A stretch of DNA of 64,000 nt from Lachnospiraceae bacterium 28-4 (GCA_000403275.2 KE159601.1:186001-250000), one strand, 5' to 3'. Positions 1 to 9,840 are shown, counted from the stretch's first letter. Numbers and translations are program-made. The notes: generated by a model not told the origin, from the sequence alone.

Positions 1-2527
1 CCCTCGGATTGGCCTCCAGCACAAAAACCTTGCCGTTTTCAATCGCATACTGCATATTCATCAGCCCTTTTACATGCATCTGTTCCGCGATTTTTCTCGT
101 ATACTCTTTGATGGTCTCCACATTTTCTTCGGAAATATGAACCGAAGGTATGATACATGCGGAATCCCCCGAATGAATACCTGCCAGCTCGATATGCTCC
201 ATGACTGCTGGCACAAAAGCGTGGGTGCCGTCGCTGATCGCATCCGCCTCGCATTCCAGCGCATGGTTGAGAAAACGGTCAATCAATATCGGGCGGTCCG
301 GCGTCACGCCCACGGCCGCATTCATATATCCGGCCATACTTTCGTCATCGTATACCACTTCCATGCCCCGGCCTCCCAGCACATAGGAAGGACGTACCAT
401 TACCGGATAACCGATCCTTCCGGCAATAGAAACCGCTTCTTCCACCGTAGTCGCCATTCCTGACTCCGGCATGGGAATATCCAGTTTTTCCATGATTGCG
501 CGGAACTGATCCCTGTCTTCCGCCAAATCAATCACGGAAGGAGACGTTCCCAATATTTTAACACCGTTCTTTTCCAGTTCTGCCGCCAGATTCAGCGGCG
601 TCTGCCCGCCAAACTGAGCAATCACTCCCAAAGGTTTCTCTTTATGATAAATACTCAATACATCTTCCAGCGTCAAGGGTTCAAAATACAATTTATCGGA
701 AGTATCGTAATCGGTGGATACCGTCTCGGGATTGCAGTTTACAATAATCGTCTCAAATCCCAGATTTTTCAGCGCCATCGCCGCATGTACGCAGCAATAA
801 TCGAACTCGATTCCCTGACCGATACGGTTCGGCCCTCCTCCCAGAATCATGATCTTTTTATTCTGCCCGTTATTCCCATCGGCGCAAACCGGCTTCTTCT
901 CTCCGTTATAAGTAGAATAATAATAAGCGCTGTCCTCTGTTCCGCTGACATGGACTCCCTCCCATGTCTCCTCCGCACCGAGTTCCAGACGGCGGCGGCG
1001 GATATCCTCCTCCGGAATCTGCAAAATCCGGCTTAGATATTTATCGGAAAAACCATCTTTTTTTGCCGCAATCAGCACATCGTCTTCCGGCATTCTGCCC
1101 TGGTATTTTAAAATCTTTTCCTCTTCCTCTACCAGTTCCTTCATCTGTTCGATAAAATAAGCTTTGATTTTTGTAATCTCATAGATTTGTTCTACCGACG
1201 CGCCTTTTCGAAGCGCCTCATACATAAGAAAATGCCGTTCGCTGGACGGAGTAATCAGTCTGCGCAGCAGCTCTTCCTTTGTCAGCGAATCAAAATCTTT
1301 TGCATGGCCCAGCCCATAGCGCCCCGTTTCCAATGAGCGGATCGCTTTCTGAAAAGCCTCTTTATAATTTTTCCCGATGCTCATAACTTCGCCTACCGCG
1401 CGCATCTGGGTTCCCAGCTTATCCTCCACGCCTTTAAATTTCTCAAAAGCCCAGCGGGCAAATTTGATAACCACATAATCGCCGTCCGGCACATAGCGAT
1501 CCAAAGTCCCATATTTGCCGCAGGGAATATCTTTTAATGTCAGCCCGGCCGCCAGCATAGCGGAAACGAGGGCAATAGGAAAACCGGTAGCCTTAGAGGC
1601 CAATGCGGAAGAACGTGAAGTACGGGGATTGATTTCGATAACGATAATACGGTCAGAAATGGGATCATGGGCAAACTGTACATTGGTTCCCCCAATCACC
1701 TGAACGGATTCTACGATCTTATATGCCTGTTCCTGAAGCCTTTTCTGGCATTCCTCAGAAATTGTCAGCATAGGAGCCGCACAGAAGGAATCTCCGGTAT
1801 GTACGCCCAGCGGATCGATGTTTTCGATAAAGCATACAGTAATGATATTATTTTCTGCGTCGCGAACCACCTCCAGCTCCAGCTCTTCCCAGCCAAGAAT
1901 GGATTCTTCTACAAGAACCTGCCCCACCAGGCTTGCCTGCAAGCCTCTGGCGCAGACGGTCTTTAACTCTTCCTTATTATAAACAAGGCCTCCTCCAGCT
2001 CCGCCCATCGTATATGCCGGACGCAAAACAACCGGATAACCGAGCTTCTCCGCAATCGAAAGGGCTTCCTCCACGGAATACGCCACTTCGCTGCGGGCCA
2101 TTTCTATTCCAAGGCTGTCCATCGTCTTTTTAAATTCAATACGGTCTTCCCCCCGCTCGATGGCATCCGCCTGAACTCCGATAATTTTTACGTTATATTT
2201 GTCCAAAACTCCTGCTTTATTTAATTCCGCGCACAAATTAAGCCCGGACTGTCCTCCCAAATTGGGAAGCAGGGCGTCTGGGCGTTCTTTTTCAATAATC
2301 TGTGTCAACCGCTCCACATTCAGCGGTTCAATATATGTTACGTCAGCCGTTTCCGGATCGGTCATGATCGTTGCCGGATTGGAATTAACCAGTACAATCT
2401 CATAGCCCAGTCTGCGAAGCGCCTTACACGCCTGTGTTCCCGAATAATCAAATTCGCAGGCCTGTCCAATAATAATAGGGCCTGAACCGATGATTAGCAC
2501 TTTATGAATGTCTGTCCTCTTTGGCAT
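1..2527 (-). CDS. carB: Carbamoyl-phosphate synthase large subunit, 3' end outside window
   Basis: This is the large subunit of cytosolic carbamoyl-phosphate synthase, which makes carbamoyl phosphate from glutamine-derived ammonia, bicarbonate and two ATP for pyrimidine and arginine synthesis. About 842 of the usual ~1070 residues are present. Both homologous halves are visible: the first begins near residue 10 with GSGPIIIGQACEFDYSG and the second near residue 560 with GGGPNRIGQGIEFDY, each followed by ATP-grasp sequence (RPAYTMGGAGGG and RPSYVLGGRGME). The C-terminal allosteric MGS-like domain lies beyond position 1. The start is an ATG preceded by AGGAGGA. The gene has its own sigma-A-type promoter and diverges from cls, so carA is not directly upstream here. 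Identification is secure. Confidence 0.97.
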   Translation of the reverse strand, partial: MPKRTDIHKVLIIGSGPIIIGQACEFDYSGTQACKALRRLGYEIVLVNSNPATIMTDPETADVTYIEPLNVERLTQIIEKERPDALLPNLGGQSGLNLCAELNKAGVLDKYNVKIIGVQADAIERGEDRIEFKKTMDSLGIEMARSEVAYSVEEALSIAEKLGYPVVLRPAYTMGGAGGGLVYNKEELKTVCARGLQASLVGQVLVEESILGWEELELEVVRDAENNIITVCFIENIDPLGVHTGDSFCAAPMLTISEECQKRLQEQAYKIVESVQVIGGTNVQFAHDPISDRIIVIEINPRTSRSSALASKATGFPIALVSAMLAAGLTLKDIPCGKYGTLDRYVPDGDYVVIKFARWAFEKFKGVEDKLGTQMRAVGEVMSIGKNYKEAFQKAIRSLETGRYGLGHAKDFDSLTKEELLRRLITPSSERHFLMYEALRKGASVEQIYEITKIKAYFIEQMKELVEEEEKILKYQGRMPEDDVLIAAKKDGFSDKYLSRILQIPEEDIRRRRLELGAEETWEGVHVSGTEDSAYYYSTYNGEKKPVCADGNNGQNKKIMILGGGPNRIGQGIEFDYCCVHAAMALKNLGFETIIVNCNPETVSTDYDTSDKLYFEPLTLEDVLSIYHKEKPLGVIAQFGGQTPLNLAAELEKNGVKILGTSPSVIDLAEDRDQFRAIMEKLDIPMPESGMATTVEEAVSIAGRIGYPVMVRPSYVLGGRGMEVVYDDESMAGYMNAAVGVTPDRPILIDRFLNHALECEADAISDGTHAFVPAVMEHIELAGIHSGDSACIIPSVHISEENVETIKEYTRKIAEQMHVKGLMNMQYAIENGKVFVLEANPR

Positions 2528-2569
2528 AAAGAATCCTCCTGCGTTCTGCGTGAATTTGTTCCAGATATG

Positions 2570-2599
2570 ATTTTAACATTGCATGGTTTGGAGTGTCAA
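2570..2599 (-). promoter_or_regulatory. carB promoter
   Basis: On the minus strand TTGACA (2594-2599) is followed after 18 bases by TAAAAT (2570-2575), about 43 bases upstream of the carB start. It is back to back with the cls promoter. No T-box or PyrR-type leader is evident in the short 5' region. Confidence 0.65.
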
Positions 2600-2632
2600 T
2601 TCTAAGTATGGTATTCTTTTGAAGATTTGGGC

Positions 2633-2663
2633 TTGACCATACTGTTACTGTACGGTATATAAT
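2633..2663 (+). promoter_or_regulatory. Putative cls promoter
   Basis: TTGACC (2633-2638) and TATAAT (2658-2663) face the cls gene with a somewhat long 19-base spacer. The -10 box is consensus, so this is the likely start region for cls, about 75 bases before its ATG. Confidence 0.5.
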
Positions 2664-2737
2664 ATAAAAAATTCATTTGATAGTAAACCTGCCATATCAT
2701 CATTTTCATTTTATCAATCAACAAAGGAGAAACGTTT

Positions 2738-4315
2738 ATGCAGACTAACTATAAAAACAAAGGGCTCCTTCTGCTGAAAAAGGGTCAAAAAGGAATTGTC
2801 CACGCCCTATTCAGCCGTTTTGGCCTGATTTTACTTTTGCTGGCGGTACAAGTATTGATTCTATTCGGAATCTTCCAGTGGTTTGAGGAATTTCTGCCTC
2901 ATGTTTTAGGCGGAACCGCATTATTCAGCCTGTTCATGGTGATTTATTTATTGAACAGCAGCATTAACCCTACGGCAAAAATCACCTGGCTGATCGTCAT
3001 TATGCTCCTTCCCGTCTTCGGAGTTCTCTTATTTTTATATACCCAAAGCGATATCGGGCACAGGGCTTTAAAAAAACGGAGCCTTGAAATCATTGATGCA
3101 ACCAGGAAAAGCATCCCCCAATCAGCGGAAGTTATGGAACGTTTTTCCGTTGAAAATCCGGGAGCTGCTGCGTTGGCTCATTATATTGCCAGAAGCGGAT
3201 GTTATCCCGTCTTCGAACATACGGCCGTTACTTACTTTCCTCTTGGGGAAGATAAGTTTGAAGAAATGCTGAAGCAGTTGGAATCGGCGCAACATTTCAT
3301 TTTTATGGAATATTTTATTATCGATGAAGGACTGATGTGGGGCCGCATATTGGAAATACTCGCGAAAAAGGCCTCGCAGGGCGTAGACGTCCGCATCATG
3401 TACGACGGGGCCTGCGAATTCGCCTTGCTTCCCCACGATTATCCGAAACGGTTGAAAGCCCTTGGAATAAAATGCAAAATGTTTGCCCCGGTCTCTCCCT
3501 TTGTCTCCACCCACTATAATTACCGGGATCACCGGAAGATTCTGGTGATCGACGGGCATACGGCATTTAACGGCGGAGTTAATCTGGCGGATGAATACAT
3601 TAATGAAAAAAAGAAATTCGGACATTGGAAAGATACCGCCATTATGCTGAAAGGTGATGCGGTGAGAAGTTTTACTCTGATGTTTCTGCAAATGTGGGGC
3701 ATTGATGAAAGAAAAGATGAAACTGCGCAGTTCCTTTCTTATCCGTCCTTCCCGGCAGACCATGCCGGAGGCTATGTCATTCCTTACGGGGACTGTCCGC
3801 TGGACAACGATAAGGTGGGCGAAAGAGTTTACATGGATATTCTGAACCGCTCCCTGAAATATGTGCATATTATGTCCCCTTACCTGATTTTGGACGGGGA
3901 AACGGAAACAGCATTGAAATTCGCCGCGGAACGAGGCGTAGAAGTGGTGTTACTATTGCCGGGAATTCCCGATAAGTCCATTCCTTATGCTCTGGCAAAA
4001 ACGCATTATGCATCTTTGTTAGAATCCGGCGTACGAATCTTCGAATATACGCCAGGCTTTGTACATGCCAAAGTATTCGTCAGCGATTCCAGAGAAGCCG
4101 TCGTAGGAACGATCAACCTGGACTACCGCAGCCTCTACCATCATTTTGAATGCGCCACTTATTTATATGGCGTCGATTGTGTCACTCAGATTGAAGCCGA
4201 CTTCCAGGCGACCCTCGCAAAATGCAGACAGGTCTCCATGGAAACGGTGCGAAAAGAAAAATGGCACGTTAAACTGACCGGATATTTTATGAAAGCAGTC
4301 GCCCCTTTGATGTAG
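2738..4315 (+). CDS. cls: Cardiolipin synthase (phospholipase D superfamily)
   Basis: A membrane enzyme that condenses two phosphatidylglycerols into cardiolipin plus glycerol. The 525-residue protein has hydrophobic segments near residues 30-50, 54-72 and 80-100, then two phospholipase D catalytic motifs: HRKILVID near residue 265 and HAKVFVSD near residue 445, each followed by the GG(V)N / GTINLD-type sequence expected in Cls. Length and layout match bacterial Cls. The ATG at 2738 follows AAAGGAG. The gene stands alone, transcribed away from carB, with a strong terminator overlapping its stop codon. Confidence 0.95.
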   Translation: MQTNYKNKGLLLLKKGQKGIVHALFSRFGLILLLLAVQVLILFGIFQWFEEFLPHVLGGTALFSLFMVIYLLNSSINPTAKITWLIVIMLLPVFGVLLFLYTQSDIGHRALKKRSLEIIDATRKSIPQSAEVMERFSVENPGAAALAHYIARSGCYPVFEHTAVTYFPLGEDKFEEMLKQLESAQHFIFMEYFIIDEGLMWGRILEILAKKASQGVDVRIMYDGACEFALLPHDYPKRLKALGIKCKMFAPVSPFVSTHYNYRDHRKILVIDGHTAFNGGVNLADEYINEKKKFGHWKDTAIMLKGDAVRSFTLMFLQMWGIDERKDETAQFLSYPSFPADHAGGYVIPYGDCPLDNDKVGERVYMDILNRSLKYVHIMSPYLILDGETETALKFAAERGVEVVLLLPGIPDKSIPYALAKTHYASLLESGVRIFEYTPGFVHAKVFVSDSREAVVGTINLDYRSLYHHFECATYLYGVDCVTQIEADFQATLAKCRQVSMETVRKEKWHVKLTGYFMKAVAPLM

Positions 4316-4331
4316 GGGTGACTGCCTTTTT
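4295..4331 (+). terminator. cls rho-independent terminator
   Basis: A 12-bp inverted repeat (GCAGTCGCCCCT at 4295-4306 with AGGGGTGACTGC at 4314-4325, one mismatch) is followed by CTTTTTAT. The cls stop codon lies in the loop and start of the second arm. Confidence 0.85.
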
Positions 4332-4423
4332 ATGCACAGAGGTGCGATGCGCAGGGGTGCGTAAGGAAATTAGCAGCTTTGCTGCACGCACCCCGCGCGG
4401 CGAGTAGGGAAGATGAATCTTCT

Positions 4424-6778
4424 CTACTCGATTTTCCTGCCTGTTTTTCCGAACCAATATCCCATGCACTTCATCAGTTGGTCCATATTCAGCGGTTTCG
4501 CAATATGTTCGTTCATTCCTGCCTTTTTGCTCGCGATCATGTCTTCCGTAAAAGCATTCGCTGTCATGGCAATGATCGGTATCTGCGCAGCATCCTCCCG
4601 TTCTATTTCCCGGATCGTTTTGGTTGCCTCATATCCGTTCATTACCGGCATCTGTACATCCATAAAAATCAAATCATAATACCAGGAGCCTTTTTCCTTA
4701 AATCGCTCTACCGCCTGCAGACCGTTCTCCACGCATTCCATCGTGACCCCGGTACTTCCGATAATTTCTTCCGCAATTTCCCGGTTCAACTCGTTGTCCT
4801 CTGCCAGCAATACTCTCTTTCCATGGAAATCCTGACAGATGGATTCCCCTTCGGATGGCGCTTCACTTTTGCCATCTGCTCCCGCTATTTTTTTCAGCAC
4901 ATATACCAGTCTTGATTTAAACAGGGGTTTTGAAATAAATCCGGCTATCCCGATCTCGCGGGCCTCCATCTCCACGTTGCTCCAGTCATAAGCAGTCAGG
5001 ATCACGATCGGTACGCCTTCGCCCGCTTCCCGGCGGATTTCCTGCGCCGTCGCCAACCCATCCATGTCCGGCATCTGCCAATCCAGCAATACGGCAAAAA
5101 ATTCCTTTCCTGCCCGTCGCGCTTCCATGATCCGATCTGCTGCTTCCTTACCCGACGATACCCATTCGCCTTTCATCCCGATGTCATTCAGAATCGCACA
5201 GGCCGCCTCACATGCCATCATATCATCATCCACAACCAATACGGGCATCCCGGCAATCTGTTCCATATCCGGCGCTTCCGTATTCTGCTGCTTCAGATAT
5301 ACGGTAACGGTAAATTGCGATCCTTTATTGACCTCGCTCTCCACTTTGATATCGCCGTTCATCATACGGATAATATTCAAGGCAATCGCCATCCCCAAAC
5401 CTGTTCCTTCGATCTTATTGATGCGGGTGTCCTCCGCCCGGCTGAAAGGTTCAAAAATTTTCTTTACATACTCTTCGGACATGCCAATGCCGTTATCGCG
5501 GAACACAAACTCATAGCATCCATATCCGGTTCTTTCCGATTCTTTTTCTTTGATCTCCAGTTCCAGAGTGCCGCCTTGCGGCGTATATTTCACCGCATTT
5601 CCTAGGATATTCATAAATACCTGCTGAAGCCTCATGACGTCTCCAATAACATCCTCATGCTCTACCTTTGCCGTATTCAACTCCAGTTTATGGTTCTTCG
5701 CCTGTGTATTCGGACGTATCATCGTCAATAGATTCTGTATCAGATCGGATATATTGAACTCCTCTTCCGCCAGATCAATCTTCCCGGATTCTATTTTACT
5801 CATATCCAGCACTTCATTAATCAATGAAAGCAGATGCTTGCTGGAAACCGTAATCTTATTCAGGCAGTCTTCCACCCGCTCCTCATCATCCAGATGCCCT
5901 TCTGCGATCGTTGTCATTCCGATAATCGCATTCATGGGCGTACGGATGTCATGGCTCATCCTGGAAAGAAACTCGCTCTTGGAAGCATTCGCCCGGTTGG
6001 CCGCCTCGCAGGCTTCTTTCAGCATCAGATGTTCCATTTCTTCCTTTTTCTTAACCTCGGTTATATCCTGCGCCACATAAAGCAGCTTCCAAGGCTTTCC
6101 ATCCTGAAATTCCGTCGCAATCACCGTCGCGCGCACCCAGCCGTCCCCCTCCGGTATCTTCCCGGAGTTTTTTTTAACCCTGCGATATTCTATCGCCGCG
6201 AAGGGGCAATTTTCGTTTAGCTTCTCCATCAAATTCGACCGGCTCATTTTCCGCACATATTCTTCCCTGAAATCAGAATGGACAAAATTCTTGGAATAAA
6301 TATCTATCGCTTCCGTAAAACTCATCTCCATCTTGAGAATGTCTTTTACTTCTTCGCGCTGACTCACCATATGAAGGATATCCTCTTGTAAATTGATGTC
6401 ATAAATGGCAAAAAACAGGTTCCCCAAATTCTTGCTGATATACTCCTGTTCCTTCTGGTTGATTGTGCTTTCATTATGAGGGGTCACCGTAACTACGGAC
6501 ACCGGTATTTTTTTCTCCCATAAAACCCTGGCCGCTTCTATTCTGGCCGTTCCTTTCAACGGATGGGCATCGTCAATATTCTCATTCTCAATTTCCCTCC
6601 GGCCTCCTGAAACCGGATTTACCCATAATTCATGGCGAACCGTCCCCAGTCTTATATCGGGAACCGCCTTTTTCATCCATTTATTGAAATATAATAATTG
6701 GTGGTTATCTTTTCTTATCACATAAACCCCTGCCATTTGCAAAGAGTCCAACAGCAATTCGTAATCGCTTATTTCCAC
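4424..6778 (-). CDS. Hybrid sensor histidine kinase with two receiver domains
   Basis: A cytosolic or peripheral phosphorelay kinase of 784 residues; no membrane segment is seen. The N-terminal ~250 residues are PAS-like sensory sequence. The HisKA box SHDIRTPMNAI has its phosphoacceptor His near residue 275. The HATPase domain follows with FRDNGIGM and GTGLGMAI. Receiver domain 1 (VLVVDDD, phosphoacceptor in LLDWQMPDMDG near residue 568) and receiver domain 2 (VLLAEDNE, phosphoacceptor in FMDVQMPVMNG near residue 706) complete it. No output domain or separate response regulator is adjacent, so the signal and target are unknown. The start is GTG preceded by AGGAGTG. Confidence 0.93.
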   Translation of the reverse strand: MEISDYELLLDSLQMAGVYVIRKDNHQLLYFNKWMKKAVPDIRLGTVRHELWVNPVSGGRREIENENIDDAHPLKGTARIEAARVLWEKKIPVSVVTVTPHNESTINQKEQEYISKNLGNLFFAIYDINLQEDILHMVSQREEVKDILKMEMSFTEAIDIYSKNFVHSDFREEYVRKMSRSNLMEKLNENCPFAAIEYRRVKKNSGKIPEGDGWVRATVIATEFQDGKPWKLLYVAQDITEVKKKEEMEHLMLKEACEAANRANASKSEFLSRMSHDIRTPMNAIIGMTTIAEGHLDDEERVEDCLNKITVSSKHLLSLINEVLDMSKIESGKIDLAEEEFNISDLIQNLLTMIRPNTQAKNHKLELNTAKVEHEDVIGDVMRLQQVFMNILGNAVKYTPQGGTLELEIKEKESERTGYGCYEFVFRDNGIGMSEEYVKKIFEPFSRAEDTRINKIEGTGLGMAIALNIIRMMNGDIKVESEVNKGSQFTVTVYLKQQNTEAPDMEQIAGMPVLVVDDDMMACEAACAILNDIGMKGEWVSSGKEAADRIMEARRAGKEFFAVLLDWQMPDMDGLATAQEIRREAGEGVPIVILTAYDWSNVEMEAREIGIAGFISKPLFKSRLVYVLKKIAGADGKSEAPSEGESICQDFHGKRVLLAEDNELNREIAEEIIGSTGVTMECVENGLQAVERFKEKGSWYYDLIFMDVQMPVMNGYEATKTIREIEREDAAQIPIIAMTANAFTEDMIASKKAGMNEHIAKPLNMDQLMKCMGYWFGKTGRKIE

Positions 6779-6816
6779 AATATTTCACTCCTATGTATTT
6801 ATAGTCCTTCTTTCCT

Positions 6817-6846
6817 ATTCTATCATATTCTAACTGGAAAATTCAA
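6817..6846 (-). promoter_or_regulatory. Putative histidine kinase promoter
   Basis: On the minus strand TTGAAT (6841-6846) and TAGAAT (6817-6822) are 18 bases apart, with an extended -10 TG. They lie about 40 bases upstream of the kinase start codon. Confidence 0.5.
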
Positions 6847-6883
6847 CATCCTCTCCGCTCAATTTTATGTATTTTATGTGATT

Positions 6884-8110
6884 TTATAGCATAACCATAC
6901 TATTTGGCATACCGTTCCTTTTTTTCTGTATCTTCATCCTTTTTATAAATTCTATGGAAACCGGCAGATATGGTTCCAAAGCTTTTAGATATCCTTCGGG
7001 GAAAAAAACTTTACGGCTGCCTCCGCCGGCACTCCCAGCGGCAGATGCAGATAATATCGATATCCCTATGCAATTTTTCAGTACAAATTCCTTTAAACGC
7101 GGATTTTTCGGAACAAAAGCATTAATTTCACTCCATATAAACCAAAGCAGACGATTCACCTGCTCTTCCAGCCGTTTCTCTTTTGCAGCATTTGTCATCA
7201 GGGTATGGCTCCCCGCCTTCTCATCTTCTTCTATATCCTGCAGATCATCCACCAGCTGCAGGATAAAGCCAAACTTTAAATAAAACTTCTCTTCCTGTTC
7301 CCTCCAATCCGCAGTGGCAAAAAGATAATCCGCCAATACGGAGGAACCTCCTTTTCGGATCGAAATCTCCAGAATCCGTTCCTCCTCTATATCCTGTTTC
7401 ATCTGCCCGATGCTGCAGCTCTGGGCCTCCAAGAGTTGAAGCAGGACAGACACCACCTTATTTTTTGCTTCTCCTTCATAAGCGCTTAAAATCATATCCA
7501 GCAGCCGGCATGTCTTTTCTTCCAGCCGGTTCCCCGGCTCCACCGCTTCCCCTTTCAATTTCCGCCCGATCATCCGGTTATATTGCGCTTTCTTTTCTCC
7601 TGAAATTTTTTTATCGTCAATATAGTTATCGGTATACGGATAGAGCAGACTGTACGCCAGGATGGGATCGTCCGCATTCTGCTCTCCGCCCTGCATCTCC
7701 ACAATCATCCCATAAATAAAATAATTGCGCATGGCCTGCCATATCTGCTCCGGTTTCAGCGCCTCGTCAAATCCTCTGACCTTGCCGATAAAATTCTTTG
7801 TCTCTCTTTCAAAAGCGTCCAATAGTTCCCCGCCCATCCATTCGGAAAGGCAAAGTATTTTTTCCTTTTCAAGAACCCCTTTTAATTCCTGTTCCAATTC
7901 GTATTCCCACTGTGTACGTTCTTCTTCACCCTCTGGCCTTTGCTGTGCTTTTTTACGCATCTTTTGGGATATTTCCTCAATCAGTTTCTCGTTTTCCTTC
8001 TTTTGCGCAGCATCCACCTTCTTAAAAATCCCCGGGTTTTCTTCCAGAAAAACCGGAAAAGTTCCCGGCTGCCCGGCCCATAGCTTCCTGATTTCTTTTA
8101 TGTACTCCAT
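6884..8110 (-). CDS. Class 1 isoprenoid biosynthesis (trans-prenyltransferase fold) protein
   Basis: A 408-residue protein with an aspartate-rich VDDLQDIEED motif near residue 290, the second metal and diphosphate site of polyprenyl synthetase-fold enzymes. Another acidic cluster (TDNYIDDKK) near residue 158 sits where the first motif would be. The rest is mostly alpha-helical and charged. It differs strongly from housekeeping farnesyl or heptaprenyl synthases, and no terpene or menaquinone genes are near, so its substrate is unknown. The ATG start lacks a strong ribosome site. The fold assignment is fairly good and the reaction is inference. Confidence 0.7.
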   Translation of the reverse strand: MEYIKEIRKLWAGQPGTFPVFLEENPGIFKKVDAAQKKENEKLIEEISQKMRKKAQQRPEGEEERTQWEYELEQELKGVLEKEKILCLSEWMGGELLDAFERETKNFIGKVRGFDEALKPEQIWQAMRNYFIYGMIVEMQGGEQNADDPILAYSLLYPYTDNYIDDKKISGEKKAQYNRMIGRKLKGEAVEPGNRLEEKTCRLLDMILSAYEGEAKNKVVSVLLQLLEAQSCSIGQMKQDIEEERILEISIRKGGSSVLADYLFATADWREQEEKFYLKFGFILQLVDDLQDIEEDEKAGSHTLMTNAAKEKRLEEQVNRLLWFIWSEINAFVPKNPRLKEFVLKNCIGISILSASAAGSAGGGSRKVFFPEGYLKALEPYLPVSIEFIKRMKIQKKRNGMPNSMVML

Positions 8111-8210
8111 CCGTTATCCCGTGCCTTTCCGCATAGAAGCATTTTCTGTGTTATCTCTTCTATGCTATTTTACTCTTTAACGGATTTTATGTCTCTTTTT
8201 TTTCAAATTT

Positions 8211-9275
8211 TTAAGAAATCATCTGTTTCCCGATCCATCGTTGGAGGAGTTCCTCCATTTCCTTCTTTTCGCACAGCTTTGCCAAATTTTCATCAGCCAT
8301 AATGCATCTCAGCATCGTTTCCTTTTGCTCCTTTTCCGATACCGGATCTCTGTTAATCCTGGTCAATATGCGGGAAAACAGCAGCGGATTCGGATCCGTC
8401 CATGGGCTGGCCGGGCTTTCCAAATACGCTTTCAGACAATCTTCCGCCTCCTGCTCCTTACCACCTCTCCCGTATACTGCTGCCAATATAAGATCGCTGG
8501 TTCCGGTTCCGTCGTGAATAACTCCGTCCAGCTTTCTGTAGCAATCGCATATTTCCAAAGTCTCGCTCCACTCAAACGGTATTTTCTCGATCATCATCGT
8601 CAGGTAGGCTCTTGCCTGGCACAGCAACGTCCAAAGCCGTTTTTGCAGCAGTTCCAATGCATCTTCCGTTTTTCCTCTTTTTAAATACAGCTGTACCCAT
8701 AATGCTGTCGTATCTTCCGGGATATCCGGCAGTTCCCGCAGCAGTCTTTCCGCCTCGTCCAGTCGGCCGTCCTGCAATTCCATCGCTGCCATGGCCGCTG
8801 TTGCTGGTCGAAGATAATTCGTATCTTTGCTCTCACAAATCTTCGTTAATAATTCCTTCTTCCGCTGCTCCCATCTGCGCCTGTCTTCCTCCGTTCCCTG
8901 CTCGTTCGACAGCCCGAAGGTAGTAAACAACGCGACCGCATGAAATTGTAACTCTGTGCAGTTTGGGTAACGGCATAATATCTGCTCAAGCTCCTGTTCC
9001 GCAGCTTTTGGCCCAAGTTCCTGCTTCATTTTTACAATTCGCCCCACATATTCGGCCACTTTTTCCCTCGATAAATTCTCCTCATATTCCAGTAAAGTGT
9101 CCGTACTTGTTCCAAGCGCCCTTGCTAATGGACACAATAACATAATATCAGGGTAAGAAGCCGCTGTTTCCCATTTGCTGACCGCCGCTGCCGATACTCC
9201 CAGCTGCCGGCCAAGCTGCTCCTGTGTCATCCCCTTCGCTTTTCGCAATTCTGCAATTTTATTACCAATATTCAA
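8211..9275 (-). CDS. XRE-family helix-turn-helix regulator with long C-terminal region
   Basis: The first ~65 residues are a classic Cro/CI-type domain (IAELRKAKGMTQEQLGRQLG, then SAAAVSKWETAASYPD). The remaining ~290 residues are helical, repeat-like sequence resembling TPR-type ligand-sensing regions of Firmicute XRE proteins. I chose the TTG at 9275, which is spaced correctly from AGGGTG; an in-frame GTG lies at 9284. It is likely a DNA-binding regulator of unknown target. No operon partner is evident. Confidence 0.85.
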   Translation of the reverse strand: MNIGNKIAELRKAKGMTQEQLGRQLGVSAAAVSKWETAASYPDIMLLCPLARALGTSTDTLLEYEENLSREKVAEYVGRIVKMKQELGPKAAEQELEQILCRYPNCTELQFHAVALFTTFGLSNEQGTEEDRRRWEQRKKELLTKICESKDTNYLRPATAAMAAMELQDGRLDEAERLLRELPDIPEDTTALWVQLYLKRGKTEDALELLQKRLWTLLCQARAYLTMMIEKIPFEWSETLEICDCYRKLDGVIHDGTGTSDLILAAVYGRGGKEQEAEDCLKAYLESPASPWTDPNPLLFSRILTRINRDPVSEKEQKETMLRCIMADENLAKLCEKKEMEELLQRWIGKQMIS

Positions 9276-9370
9276 TCTTATCACCCTATTATTATTTTAA
9301 CTACTAATAACAGTATAATGTAAGCTCCCTGTTTCTTACAATGGATGTTTTGTCCATTTTCCCTCTTTTT

Positions 9371-9748
9371 TTATAACTGCCGGTTAATCCTCGTACCCAG
9401 TTTTTTCTCCAGCCTCCACTGCGGCGCGTCTCCGTCATCCCCCCAGTATTCATCCAGCGCGCTGATCCGGCCATCCCTTATTTTCATAAAAGATACGACA
9501 TGAAAGGAAAGGCTTTTATCGCGCGTATATACATTTACCACTGTAATCGTCAAGCCGCCGGCCGATTCCACTCGTTCCACCGTTCCATCCCATTCCCCGG
9601 GATACTCGCAGTTTGCCCTTATATATTCTTCCACCGAAAAGTGTTCATTGGTACAGTGCCAGTTTACATAGGCATCCTCGTGAAAATATTCCTTTATTTT
9701 TCCGGCGTCCTGATCCAGCACAGCTTTCCAGAAATTTTGTATGTTCAT
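9371..9748 (-). CDS. SnoaL / NTF2-like domain protein
   Basis: A 125-residue single-domain protein. FWKAVLDQDAGKIKEYFHED at the N-terminus, the central W..CTNEHFSVEEYIRANCEYPGEW segment and the C-terminal strand pattern ending in ISALDEYWGDDG are typical of the SnoaL-like/NTF2 cone fold. These bind small molecules or act as isomerases or hydrolases; the specific role cannot be told. The start follows AGGAGG at good spacing. It appears to be a single gene, with a GC-rich hairpin upstream that isolates it from the next gene. Confidence 0.8.
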   Translation of the reverse strand: MNIQNFWKAVLDQDAGKIKEYFHEDAYVNWHCTNEHFSVEEYIRANCEYPGEWDGTVERVESAGGLTITVVNVYTRDKSLSFHVVSFMKIRDGRISALDEYWGDDGDAPQWRLEKKLGTRINRQL

Positions 9749-9794
9749 TGGTGTTTCCTCCTGTCATTGCTTCATTCCCTGGCTCATAATGCAA

Positions 9795-9823
9795 TACGCC
9801 GCCATATATGCTACGGCGGCGCA
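9795..9823. terminator. GC-rich hairpin, possible terminator
   Basis: CGCCGCC (9797-9803) pairs with GGCGGCG (9815-9821). The hairpin lies just after the decayed RelA/SpoT operon in the minus direction. The T-run is poor, so termination is only possible. Confidence 0.4.
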
Positions 9824-9840
9824 TGATTTATGTAACCAGA

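Noticed and set aside
3122-3868. 248-codon frame antisense to cls
   Set aside because: It is a mirror of the cardiolipin synthase gene with no start signal or recognisable domain.
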